Notes under the pieces: model-generated
The model's input: only the letters and a program-made list of their open reading frames with translations
What the model was told of the DNA's origin: nothing
Databases searched by the model: none
In this document: positions 32,808 to 40,741 of the stretch, piece by piece
Layout: every line of letters starts with the position of its first letter
Position numbering within the stretch: the stretch's first letter is position 1
Source of the DNA: HKCCE3408 sp039191215
Lineage (GTDB): Bacteria > Pseudomonadota > Alphaproteobacteria > Rhodobacterales > Rhodobacteraceae
DNA length: 40,741 bases
Assembly: GCA_039191215.1 (NCBI GenBank)
Contig: JBCCXT010000036.1
Location: 1-40,741 of the forward strand
Reading direction: 5' to 3'
Made by a program: the position numbers and the translations under genes

Positions 32808-35111
32808 ATGGACGAGCAGGACGCACCAGAAGAAAAAGGGACAAGTTCCGAGCCGCTGAGCCGTGCCATCGGCGCGCGCTATCTGCAATATGCGCTCTCC
32901 ACAATCATGCACCGCGCTTTGCCCGATGCGCGCGACGGGCTCAAGCCCGTGCACCGCCGCATCCTCTACGCCATGTCGCGTCTTCGCCTATCTTCCTCCG
33001 GGGGCTTCCTGAAATCCGCGAAAATCTCTGGCGACACGATGGGCGATTTCCACCCCCACGGCGATGGCGCAATTTATGACGCGATGGCCCGACTTGCCCA
33101 GGATTTCACCATCCGCTACCCGCTTGTCGACGGACAGGGCAATTTCGGCAATATCGACGGCGACAACCCGGCGGCCTCACGTTACACCGAGGCGCGCATG
33201 ACCGAAGCCGCCGAGGCGCTGCTTGAAGGTTTGGGCGAAGATGTCGTCGATTTCCGAGACAACTACGACGGCCGCTTGCAGGAGCCTGAGGTCCTGCCGG
33301 CCTCATTCCCCAACCTTCTGGCCAATGGCTCTTCCGGCATCGCCGTTGGTATGGCCACTAACATTCCGCCGCATAACATTGATGAGTTGATCGGCGCCTG
33401 TCTGCATCTCATCAAAACACCTGACGCGCGTGACGACACGCTTTTGAACTATGTCAAAGGCCCAGATTTCCCAACCGGCGGCATCATTGTCGAGCCCGCC
33501 GAAAGCATGGCTGAAACCTACCGCACCGGACGCGGCGCATTCCGTTTACGCGCGCGCTGGCAAAAGGAGGATCTCGGCCGCGGCCAATGGCAGATCATCG
33601 TCACCGAGATCCCCTACCAGGTGCAAAAATCAAAGCTCATCGAAAAGCTCGCTGAGCTGATCCAGACAAAGAAGGTGCCGATCCTGGCGGACGTGCGCGA
33701 TGAAAGCGCCGATGACATCCGGATCGTGCTGGAGCCGCGGTCGCGCAGCGTCGATGCGGATGTGTTGATGGGCACGCTCTTTCGCAGTTCTGACCTGGAA
33801 TTGCGCTTCAACCTAAACATGAACGTCCTGATCGACGGCCGAACACCCAAGGTGTGCAGCCTGCGCGAGGTGCTGCGTGCTTTTCTCGATCATCGCCGTG
33901 ACGTGCTTCTGCGCCGGTCCCGTCACAGAATGTCGAAAATCGACACCCGGCTTGAAGTCTTGGAAGGCCTGCTTGTCGCGTTCCTCAATCTCGACCGGGT
34001 CATCGACATCATCCGCTACGATGACGACCCCAAAGCGGCTCTTTGCCGCGAGGCCTGGGATCGCACCCACCCCCGAGCGGGATCCGAGGCCGATTACCAA
34101 AGCCCGCCCGCCGGTTCGGGCGAATTATCCGAAAACCAGGCCGAAGCGATTTTGAATATGCGCCTGCGTTCGCTGCGAAGGCTCGAAGAGATGGCATTGC
34201 GCAGCGAGCAGGCCGAGCTGATGGAGGAGCGCGCCAGTCTCGAAGATCTGATCGAAACCGAAAGCCTACAATGGGCGCGCATCGCCGAAGAGCTCAAAGA
34301 TTTGCGCAAAGCCTTCGGAAAATCGACGCCAACGGGTGCTCGACGGACAGATTTTGCCGAAGCGGGCGACGAGATCGACGTGCCGATCGAGGCAATGATC
34401 GAACGCGAGCCGATCACAATCGTCTGCTCTCAAATGGGCTGGATACGCGCCATGAAGGGCCATATCGAGCTATCTCAGGAATTGAAATTTCGCGACGGTG
34501 ACGGCCCGCGTTTCGTGCTTCACGCAGAGACCACAGACAAAATTCTCATTTTTGGAAACAATGGCCGCTTTTACACGATTTCTGCCACAAATTTGCCAGG
34601 TGGCCGTGGAATGGGAGAACCTGTTCGTCTCATGGCGGACATGCCCAACGAGGTCGAAATTGTGGAGTTGATCGTGCATCGCCCGAACCGCAAGCTGATC
34701 GTGGCATCAACCGCCGGAGACGGGTTCATCGTCCCCGAAGCGGATGTCGTCGCACAGACGCGGGCGGGCAAACAGGTTCTCAACGTAAAAGGCGACGTGA
34801 CCGCTTTGGTGTGCCGCCCCGTGCCGCCGGAGGCCACCCATATGGCCTGCGTCGGCAAGAACCGTAAGATGCTGGTCTTCGCGCTGGATGAACTGCCCGA
34901 AATGGGCCGTGGCAAAGGCGTACGGCTGCAAAAATACAAAGACGGCGGGCTGTCAGATGCCCGCGCTATCAGGCTCGATGAGGGGCTAAGCTGGCAAGAC
35001 CCTGCCGGACGCACCCGGACCGAGACCGATTTGACCGAGTGGATGGGCAAACGCGCAACGGCGGGCCGCATGGCCCCGCGCGGATTTCCACGGGATAATC
35101 GGTTTACCTGA
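32808..35111 (+). CDS. parC: DNA topoisomerase IV subunit A
   Basis: 767 residues. The breakage-reunion domain begins ALSTIMHRALPDARDGLKPVHRRILYAM, with GDTMGDFHPHGDGAIYDAMARL (quinolone region, GDxxG) and the catalytic Tyr-126 in ASRYTEA. The C-terminal domain is a reduced beta-pinwheel without the GyrA box. The protein is about 100 residues shorter than GyrA, which with the YLQYALSTI start supports ParC. With ParE it decatenates daughter chromosomes. The frame opens at 32748, but the added residues are translated GC-rich palindrome; the ATG at 32808 (MDEQDAPEEK) is preferred. The next gene starts nine bases after the stop. Confidence 0.94.
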   Translation: MDEQDAPEEKGTSSEPLSRAIGARYLQYALSTIMHRALPDARDGLKPVHRRILYAMSRLRLSSSGGFLKSAKISGDTMGDFHPHGDGAIYDAMARLAQDFTIRYPLVDGQGNFGNIDGDNPAASRYTEARMTEAAEALLEGLGEDVVDFRDNYDGRLQEPEVLPASFPNLLANGSSGIAVGMATNIPPHNIDELIGACLHLIKTPDARDDTLLNYVKGPDFPTGGIIVEPAESMAETYRTGRGAFRLRARWQKEDLGRGQWQIIVTEIPYQVQKSKLIEKLAELIQTKKVPILADVRDESADDIRIVLEPRSRSVDADVLMGTLFRSSDLELRFNLNMNVLIDGRTPKVCSLREVLRAFLDHRRDVLLRRSRHRMSKIDTRLEVLEGLLVAFLNLDRVIDIIRYDDDPKAALCREAWDRTHPRAGSEADYQSPPAGSGELSENQAEAILNMRLRSLRRLEEMALRSEQAELMEERASLEDLIETESLQWARIAEELKDLRKAFGKSTPTGARRTDFAEAGDEIDVPIEAMIEREPITIVCSQMGWIRAMKGHIELSQELKFRDGDGPRFVLHAETTDKILIFGNNGRFYTISATNLPGGRGMGEPVRLMADMPNEVEIVELIVHRPNRKLIVASTAGDGFIVPEADVVAQTRAGKQVLNVKGDVTALVCRPVPPEATHMACVGKNRKMLVFALDELPEMGRGKGVRLQKYKDGGLSDARAIRLDEGLSWQDPAGRTRTETDLTEWMGKRATAGRMAPRGFPRDNRFT

Positions 35112-35120
35112 AGGGGCATT

Positions 35121-36353
35121 ATGGCAGTTTTGAGCACGAGGTTCGACGGCGGGCGCGGCGAGTTGTTCCTGCTTGCGCTCCGGGTGGGGTTTCTCACACT
35201 GGTAACTGCCGGGATTTACCGGTTCTGGGCCAAAACGCGATTGCGGCGGTGGTTCTGGTCTGCGGTGAAACCAGGTGGCACGCCGATGGAATACACCGGC
35301 ACGGCACTTGAAAAACTCACCGGCTTCCTTTTGGCCATCATCTTGCTGGCGTTTGTGTTGACGGCGATCAATCTCGGCGGGATCGCCATTTCAATCAACC
35401 TGATGGACGACGCCCACTGGTCCTTTTTTGCCGCTGCTGGCGCACTGCCGGCCGCGATCCTGCCCCTGTTTTATTTCGCGCGCTACCGGGCGCGGCGTTA
35501 CATCCTCAGCCGGTCGCGATGGCGCGGCATCCGCTTTGGGATGAGCTCCGGCGCTGTCGGCTACGCCTGGCGTGCGACGCTTTATCTTTTGCTGACGATT
35601 GCCACGCTCGGCCTGTTGTGGCCGCTGATGACCTTCCGGCTCGAAAAATACCTCACCGACCGGACATGGTATGGCACGGCAAGGTTTTCCCAGCATGGTT
35701 CGATGTGGCGCCTCTACGGCCCGGCCTTTCCCTTTTTGCTGATGATCTGGGGGATGTTGGCGTTTTCCGTTTATGCGTCGATGAATGTCTACACCGACTT
35801 CTCAGGCTTGATACCTATACTGCGCGGCGAGGTGTGGGCGATCTTTGCGGCGATCGCTTGCGGTTTGCTGGCGCTGTTGTTTTCGGTCTATTACCGCGTC
35901 GCCTCAATCCGCGTGCTGGCGGCGCTCAAGACACTAGGCGACGGGGTGGAATTTGACCTTTGGCCCAAGACGCTCAGGGTCTTTCGGATCTACTTTTTTG
36001 GCGCGCTGAAAACCTATTTCGCGACCATCTTTGTCTACAATGTCGTGTTTGGCTTTGTGTTTGCTGTGCTGTGGCTTGCGGGCGGGCTTGATGCCACGCA
36101 AATCCAGGCCATGATGGCAAATCCACCGATGAACGTCGTGGTGGTATTGGGCGTTCTCACCTACCTGATGATTGTATTGCTGGCGAATGTCTTCAGGCAG
36201 ACATTCATTACCCATCCGCTCGTCGTGCATGTCGCTGAGACCTTGGAAATTCACCAGCCGGAGCTGTTGGGCACTGTGCGCCAACGCAGTGCGGACAGTC
36301 GGACCGATGCCGGTGGTTTCGCGGAAGCTTTAGATGCGGGAGCGGCATTTTGA
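35121..36353 (+). CDS. DUF898 (YjgN-like) membrane protein
   Basis: 410 residues with about six to eight hydrophobic helices in a repeated layout. Family marks are FDGGRGELFLLALRVGFLTLVTAGIYRFWAKTRLRR followed by MEYTGTALEKLTGF, and a second YxxxRW / FRLEKYLTDRTWYGTARF block near residue 180. The function of YjgN/DUF898 is unknown. The final codons overlap the start of the M48 peptidase gene (TGATG), so the two are translationally coupled and probably act together at the inner membrane. Confidence 0.85.
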   Translation: MAVLSTRFDGGRGELFLLALRVGFLTLVTAGIYRFWAKTRLRRWFWSAVKPGGTPMEYTGTALEKLTGFLLAIILLAFVLTAINLGGIAISINLMDDAHWSFFAAAGALPAAILPLFYFARYRARRYILSRSRWRGIRFGMSSGAVGYAWRATLYLLLTIATLGLLWPLMTFRLEKYLTDRTWYGTARFSQHGSMWRLYGPAFPFLLMIWGMLAFSVYASMNVYTDFSGLIPILRGEVWAIFAAIACGLLALLFSVYYRVASIRVLAALKTLGDGVEFDLWPKTLRVFRIYFFGALKTYFATIFVYNVVFGFVFAVLWLAGGLDATQIQAMMANPPMNVVVVLGVLTYLMIVLLANVFRQTFITHPLVVHVAETLEIHQPELLGTVRQRSADSRTDAGGFAEALDAGAAF

Positions 36354-37516
36354 TGGAACAGGCACTCAGAAACGAGGAATTTGCCGCCAAGCTCGCTCTA
36401 ACCTATGCCGAGCTTTATGATGGCGTGAGCCCGGTGCGGCGCCGTGTGTCACTGCGCATCAACGGCGCGTTTTTGGACCTCAAGAACGTCGAGACCCATG
36501 CCGAGCAACGCTGGTCGCTTGACGATATGCGCGAGGTTGCCGACCAGGCCGACCAGAATGTCATGATCTTTGCGCCCGATGACCGCGACCCTGCGCGCCT
36601 TGTCATCCGCGAGATCGAAGCCTTGCGCGCATTGGCCCAGTCGGGCGGGCAGTTTCCACCGCTCAACGGCCCGCCAGGTCAGGGCCGCCGAACGGTCATG
36701 ATGGCTGCAGTCGCCGCGATGTGTTTCGGCGGCCTTCTCTTTGGGCTTGTGCCATGGTTTGCCGACCGCGCGGCTGAGCGCATACCACCGAACGCAGAAA
36801 TTGCCTTGGGTGAGGAGCTTTTCCAACAAGCCTATCTGGCCCGTGGCGCCACGGAATGCACAGCACCTGACGGACTGGCAGCACTAGCCGCGATGGAGGC
36901 GCGGTTGACCGACGGGGCGGATTTGCCCCTGCCCTTGACCGTACGCGTCGTGCGCGAGGCATCCGTGAATGCCACAGCGCTGTCGGGAGGTCATGTCACA
37001 ATCCATTCAGGCCTTCTACAAGCCGCCGAGGAACCCGATGAAGTGGCCGCGATCCTGGCCCATGAAATCGGCCATGTGGCCCATCGCGACGTCACGCGAT
37101 CACAGATCCGGGCGATGGGATCTTATGGGCTGATCGGATTGTTGTTTGGCGATGTCTTTGGGATATCGGCAGCCGCCGGTGCGGCGGTGACCGTCTCTGC
37201 CGTGATTGATGCCTCTTATAGCCGCGATGCGGAAATGCGAGCGGACGCTTATGCCCATGAAATGATGCGCGATGCAGGATTGCCGCCACAGGCCTTGGGG
37301 ACCTTTTTCGCGCGCATTCAAGCGCAGCATGGGCAAGTGGAATTGGGCGCCATGCGGCATCTCGCAAGCCATCCCGATATGATGGAGCGCATCCAAGCCG
37401 CGGCCGCAGCAGATACGGGCACGCGCACAACAAGGCCAGTTTTAACGGATGCGCAATGGGCAGATTTGCAAAACATCTGCCAATCAAACACCACAGAGGC
37501 CGGGGACAAGAGCTAA
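36353..37516 (+). CDS. M48 family metallopeptidase
   Basis: 387 residues. A cytoplasmic N-terminal region of about 110 residues (LRINGAFLDLKNVETHAEQRW, possibly a small beta domain) precedes a transmembrane helix (about 115-135) and a periplasmic protease domain. Zinc motif HEIGHVAH starts at His-237; the third ligand glutamate is in SRDAEMRADAYAHEMM. NATALSGGHVTIHSGLL is the usual strand before the helix. It resembles BepA/Oma1-type quality-control peptidases. The start is ATG at 36353, overlapping the DUF898 stop, with GGGAG upstream. Confidence 0.9.
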   Translation: MEQALRNEEFAAKLALTYAELYDGVSPVRRRVSLRINGAFLDLKNVETHAEQRWSLDDMREVADQADQNVMIFAPDDRDPARLVIREIEALRALAQSGGQFPPLNGPPGQGRRTVMMAAVAAMCFGGLLFGLVPWFADRAAERIPPNAEIALGEELFQQAYLARGATECTAPDGLAALAAMEARLTDGADLPLPLTVRVVREASVNATALSGGHVTIHSGLLQAAEEPDEVAAILAHEIGHVAHRDVTRSQIRAMGSYGLIGLLFGDVFGISAAAGAAVTVSAVIDASYSRDAEMRADAYAHEMMRDAGLPPQALGTFFARIQAQHGQVELGAMRHLASHPDMMERIQAAAAADTGTRTTRPVLTDAQWADLQNICQSNTTEAGDKS

Positions 37517-37582
37517 CGGTGGGGCGCGGCTTCTCGTGGACCCGGACCGGGCCCCTCGGCGCCACGCGCTGCCGCGCGCGTC

Positions 37583-37599
37583 AAACCGGCGGTTTTTTT
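37583..37599 (+). terminator. Likely terminator after the M48 gene
   Basis: AAACC-GGC-GGTTT followed by four more T, 67 bases past the peptidase stop. The stem is short, so efficiency is doubtful. A second hairpin GCGATCC/GGATCGC lies at 37628-37648 without a U-run. Confidence 0.45.
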
Positions 37600-37689
37600 G
37601 AAATTGACATGGTTGGGATCAGAGACCGCGATCCTGTGAGGGATCGCCGTGCGTAGGAAGGCTCCCGGATGGGGGCCTGAGAAAGCACG

Positions 37690-39045
37690 TCACCGGCCAG
37701 GGTGAATTTCGAGCGACACATTGGTCATGCGGCCTGAGCGAAAATACCATCTTCGGCGCAGGCTCCCAGCCGGGCACGGCACGGAATTCAAAACGCGCGA
37801 GCAACGTTGCCAAAATCACGAACGCTTCCTGGATCGACAACTTGGCACCGATGCAAATCCGGGGACCATCGCCAAACAGCAGATAAGCATATCATTTGGG
37901 CCGTGCATCCAAGAATCGCTCGGGCCGGAATGCGTCCAGTTCCTCCCACAACTTGCGATGGCGATGGAGCGCATAACACGGCAACATCATCGTATCACCT
38001 GGTCGAACCGCCTCTCCGCCGAGCCGGTCGGGCTTGGCCGCCATACGCGACACAATACCGATTTAGGGATACAGCCGCAGCGTTTCCTCAATCGCCGCGC
38101 GGGTTAATTTGAGCCCCGCCATATCATGATCTTCGGCGGCCCGGTCGCCCAACCGCGCCCGCGCCTCCGCTGAGGCACGGCTTTGGGTGTCTGGATCAAA
38201 CGCCATCAGATAAGGCGCCCAAGCCAATGTCACGGCCGTCGTCTCATGCCCCGCGGCAATGAACGTAAGCAGGTTCTCGCGCCCATTTTGGTGCGCCTTG
38301 CGTCGACCCGTCTCAGGATCATCCGCGGCCATCAACCGATCGAGCAGATCGGGCACGTCGCGCGGACCGGACGTCGTGCGCTCCGCGTCGGCGGCATCGG
38401 CAACCTGGTGCATCTCGCTTAGCAACCGGCCCGCGCCCATCCGGCCAGGCTGCGACACCCAAGCCGGTAGACCCAGCACATCGAACATGCGGATCCACGC
38501 GGCCTCATCAATGTGATGCTCCATCGACTAGCTGACGCTCGCCTGATCGAGCGAGGCTGATCGCCCGAATGTCAAATCTGCAATACTCTCCAACGTCGCC
38601 GCCACTATCTTGGCATGGACATTGACGGCGCGCTTGCAGGCAGTGCGGGACAACCGCTGTGATGCCGCATCCGCCGCCTGGGTCATGACCGGCATCAAAG
38701 CGCCCACCGCGCGTGCGGCAAAGGCAGGGGCTGCCGCGCGACGCTACCAGCGCTACTCCTCGCCCTCCGCAATCAACAGCGAATTGCCAACCGCAGGCTC
38801 CAGGATCGACTGTGTGGCTTCAGATTTTGGTAGTCTTCAACCGCGTCGCGCAGGACCCGGCGGAGCGCTGCAGGTTCCGTCACCATCGACCAGCGCCTGG
38901 TCCCGGTTTTTTCGGCCACGACCGGCTCGACCAGCGCTTGGGCGGGAACAACTTCCGACAAGTTTTGCCGTGCCGCGCGATAGCTTTCGACGCTCCCTAT
39001 CGGCGCTTATGGCAACCTGGCTGCAATAGGCGAAACGGCGCTCAT
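37690..39045 (-). pseudogene. Decayed cytochrome P450 gene
   Basis: On the minus strand, fragments in P450 order run from an ATG at 39045: SYRAARQNLSEVVPAQALVE, TGTRRWSMV.EPAALRR, GNSLLIAEGEE, AAPAFAARAVGALMPV, FIAAGHETTAVTLAW (I-helix), EETLRLYP (ExxR), FRPERFLDARPK and FGDGPRICIGAKL (heme-cysteine loop). Stops interrupt it at 39007-39009, 38753-38755, 38744-38746, 38528-38530, 38063-38065 and 37892-37894. Frames change near 38780 and near 37730, after which the C-terminal MTNVSLEIHPGR ends at 37690. The 38063-38524 stretch (153 codons) alone stays open. The number of lesions shows an old loss, not sequencing error. The original enzyme would have been about 450 residues, soluble, of a CYP type common in Rhodobacterales. 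Confidence 0.9.
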
Positions 39046-39154
39046 GATCCAAGTGTAAGCTCCCGCCGACATGCTTCAATCTCGGTGACGCCACATTGCT
39101 CTTGCGCCGCCGCTGCGGTATGGTTTCGACAAAAGAAAAATGGGGGATCTATCG

Positions 39155-39847
39155 ATGCACCGGCTTCTTGCCCTTGGCCTCATTCTGACACTGGCCGCCT
39201 GCGCTACACCTGCGCCTGATCCGCTTGAGGAAGACTTGCCCGAAATGGGCGACTTCCAGCTTGCCTTTAACATCGTCGTGACCGACAGCATGCAGCAAGT
39301 GCCGCCCTCCCGCGGGGCCTCGGGCGAGGAATGGGAGGAAATTCTGCAATCCGAAATTGACCGCCGTTTTGGCGCTTATGAGGGTGAGCGGCTATACCAT
39401 ATCGCCATAGCGGTCGACGGATATTCGCTGGCACCGCCGGGCATCCCGCTGGTTCTCAGCCCAAAGTCGATCCTGATCGTCTCGGCCAATGTTTGGGATG
39501 ACGCAGAGGAATCCAAGCTGCACGAGGAGCCGAACCAGATCACGGTCTTCGAGGGCCTCTCTGGTGCTACGGTTTTGGGCTCTGGCCTTGTGCGGTCGCG
39601 CGAAGAACAGATGCAAATCTTGGCGCGCAACGCGGCACGCCGCATCCAGCTTTGGATGCTGGAAAACCCGGATTGGTTCTCGATCGATCCAGAAGCGGCC
39701 GCCGAAGATGCCGCCCAGCTGGCCGAGATTGCTGATGCAGCTGAGCCCGATGTCGATGTCGAAGACCTGGCCGCCCAGGCCGGCGCCTGTGTTCCGACGG
39801 ACGAGGAGCCCTGCCCAGAGGTTGAGACGCAGCCCGTCACCAACTGA
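39155..39847 (+). CDS. Predicted lipoprotein of unknown function
   Basis: 230 residues. A lipoprotein signal (MHRLLALGLILTLAAC) has its lipobox cysteine at residue 16. The mature part has FNIVVTDSMQQVPPSRGASGEEW, YHIAIAVDGYSLAPPGIPLVLSPKSILIVSANVWDDA and GSGLVRSREEQMQILARNAARRIQLWM, then an acidic low-complexity tail (EAAAEDAAQLAEIADAAEPDVD...). I take it for a Rhodobacterales-restricted family and do not assign a function. GGGGGAT seven bases upstream supports the ATG at 39155 over one at 39140. It lies between the P450 remnant and tuf. Confidence 0.8.
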   Translation: MHRLLALGLILTLAACATPAPDPLEEDLPEMGDFQLAFNIVVTDSMQQVPPSRGASGEEWEEILQSEIDRRFGAYEGERLYHIAIAVDGYSLAPPGIPLVLSPKSILIVSANVWDDAEESKLHEEPNQITVFEGLSGATVLGSGLVRSREEQMQILARNAARRIQLWMLENPDWFSIDPEAAAEDAAQLAEIADAAEPDVDVEDLAAQAGACVPTDEEPCPEVETQPVTN

Positions 39848-39851
39848 CGGC

Positions 39852-39878
39852 TTGATTTTTCCTTTTGGCCTTTATAGG
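39852..39878 (+). promoter_or_regulatory. Possible tuf promoter
   Basis: TTGATT (39852-39857) and TATAGG (39873-39878) with a 15-base spacer, which is short for a sigma-70 promoter. It lies 62 bases before the tuf start. No other candidate is visible in the 92-base gap. Confidence 0.35.
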
Positions 39879-39939
39879 TGACGCCGCGATGAGAAACCCC
39901 GGCGGAGCATCCCGCCTGACGTGAAGGGCGCCTTAGGCC

Positions 39940-40741
39940 ATGGCAAAGGAAAAGTTTGAGAGAAACAAGCCGCATGTGAACATTGGCACGATTGGCCATG
40001 TTGACCACGGGAAGACGACGCTGACGGCGGCGATTACGAAGTATTTCGGCGACTTCCAGGCTTATGATAAGATTGACGGCGCGCCGGAGGAGAAGGCGCG
40101 TGGGATCACGATCTCGACGGCGCATGTTGAGTATGAGACCGAAGGTCGCCACTACGCGCATGTTGATTGCCCGGGCCATGCCGACTACGTCAAGAACATG
40201 ATCACGGGGGCTGCGCAGATGGACGGGGCGATCTTGGTGGTCAAGGCCGCGGACGGCCCGATGCCGCAGACGCGGGAGCATATCTTGCTCGGCCGCCAGG
40301 TTGGCATTCCCGCCATGGTTGTGTTTCTCAACAAGGTCGATCAGGTTGATGACGAGGAGCTTTTGGAGCTTGTCGAGATGGAAGTGCGCGAGCTTCTGTC
40401 GTCGTATGAGTATCCCGGCGACGACATTCCGATTGTGGCGGGCTCGGCCCTGGCGGCGATGGAAGGCAACAAGCCCGAGATCGGCGAGGAGAAAATCAAG
40501 GAGCTGATGGCATCGGTCGACGATTACATCCCGACGCCGGAACGGGCGATCGACCAGCCGTTCCTGATGCCGGTCGAGGATGTGTTCTCGATCTCGGGCC
40601 GCGGTACGGTTGTGACGGGCCGGGTCGAACGCGGCGTGATCAATGTCGGCGACGAGATCGAGATCGTCGGCATCCGCGACACGCAGAAGACGACCTGCAC
40701 GGGTGTTGAGATGTTCCGCAAGCTCCTCGATCGCGGTGAAG
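39940..40741 (+). CDS. tuf: Elongation factor Tu (5' part; gene continues past window)
   Basis: 267 codons of an expected 391 or so. It begins MAKEKFERNKPHVNIGTIGH. GTPase motifs are GHVDHGKT (G1), RGITI (G2), DCPGHADY (G3), NKVD (G4) and GSAL (G5). Domain 2 follows with GRGTVVTGRVERG. EF-Tu brings aminoacyl-tRNA to the ribosome. The coding sequence shows strongly biased third positions (e.g. repeated GCG, ATC, GGC), as expected of a highly expressed gene. Rhodobacterales often carry two tuf copies; whether this is tufA or tufB cannot be told, since neither fusA nor the tRNA-Trp-secE pair is in the window. Confidence 0.98.
   Translation, partial: MAKEKFERNKPHVNIGTIGHVDHGKTTLTAAITKYFGDFQAYDKIDGAPEEKARGITISTAHVEYETEGRHYAHVDCPGHADYVKNMITGAAQMDGAILVVKAADGPMPQTREHILLGRQVGIPAMVVFLNKVDQVDDEELLELVEMEVRELLSSYEYPGDDIPIVAGSALAAMEGNKPEIGEEKIKELMASVDDYIPTPERAIDQPFLMPVEDVFSISGRGTVVTGRVERGVINVGDEIEIVGIRDTQKTTCTGVEMFRKLLDRGE

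Noticed and set aside
39848..39939. tRNA gene upstream of tuf, as seen in some tuf loci
   Set aside because: The 92-base gap has no cloverleaf or T-loop sequence; only a possible promoter and ribosome site.

Overview
The window looks like a chromosomal segment of a marine-type alphaproteobacterium of the order Rhodobacterales (Roseobacter/Rhodobacter relatives). I infer this from the high GC content and from gene neighbourhoods typical of that order: methylsuccinyl-CoA dehydrogenase beside PEP carboxykinase; chvI-chvG-hprK-rapZ-EIIA-HPr; etfB-etfA with 3-hydroxybutyryl-CoA dehydrogenase; a cobalamin adenosyltransferase behind a twin-helix small protein; and DUF898 with an M48 peptidase. No rRNA, tRNA, CRISPR array, phage or intact insertion sequence was seen.

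Layout. 1-1405 (minus) is the start of a membrane-anchored protein built from at least eight near-identical 38-40 residue repeats; it runs off the left edge. 1640-6506 holds central carbon genes: mcd (ethylmalonyl-CoA pathway), a TauE/SafE permease, a small secreted protein and pckA. 6818-11334 is a plus-strand operon for the ChvI/ChvG two-component system and a regulatory phosphotransferase branch (HprK, RapZ, EIIA, HPr). An acyltransferase follows. 12630-15336 (minus) encodes a Tat-exported multicopper oxidase and a siderophore-interacting ferric reductase.

15546-23757 is the most unusual part. It contains a very large, divergent glutamate-synthase-like gene, broken here by two in-frame stops and one frameshift. 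It is followed by an intact CysJ-like diflavin reductase and a distant HemS-type heme protein. The usual GltD partner is absent, so the diflavin protein may be its electron donor. Threonine dehydratase (ilvA) follows, then a 584-base gap with coding debris and a strong inverted repeat.

25704-29243 carries hbd, a DUF6473 protein and etfA/etfB, tying fatty-acid/PHB-type CoA chemistry to electron transfer flavoprotein. 29380-32633 (minus) carries a hemolysin III-type membrane protein, cobalamin adenosyltransferase, a HIG1-like small protein, an SDR and an SH3 protein. A likely structured small RNA with a clean terminator sits at about 30110-30248. 32808-37516 (plus) has parC, a DUF898 membrane protein and an M48 peptidase. 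37690-39045 is a heavily decayed cytochrome P450. The window ends with a lipoprotein and the 5' part of tuf.

Much of the window serves C2/C4 acyl-CoA assimilation and gluconeogenesis (mcd, pckA, hbd, etfAB, and an adenosyltransferase supplying coenzyme B12 for the mutases of the ethylmalonyl-CoA route). It sits next to the ChvGI/PTS module that commonly regulates carbon and envelope physiology in alphaproteobacteria.
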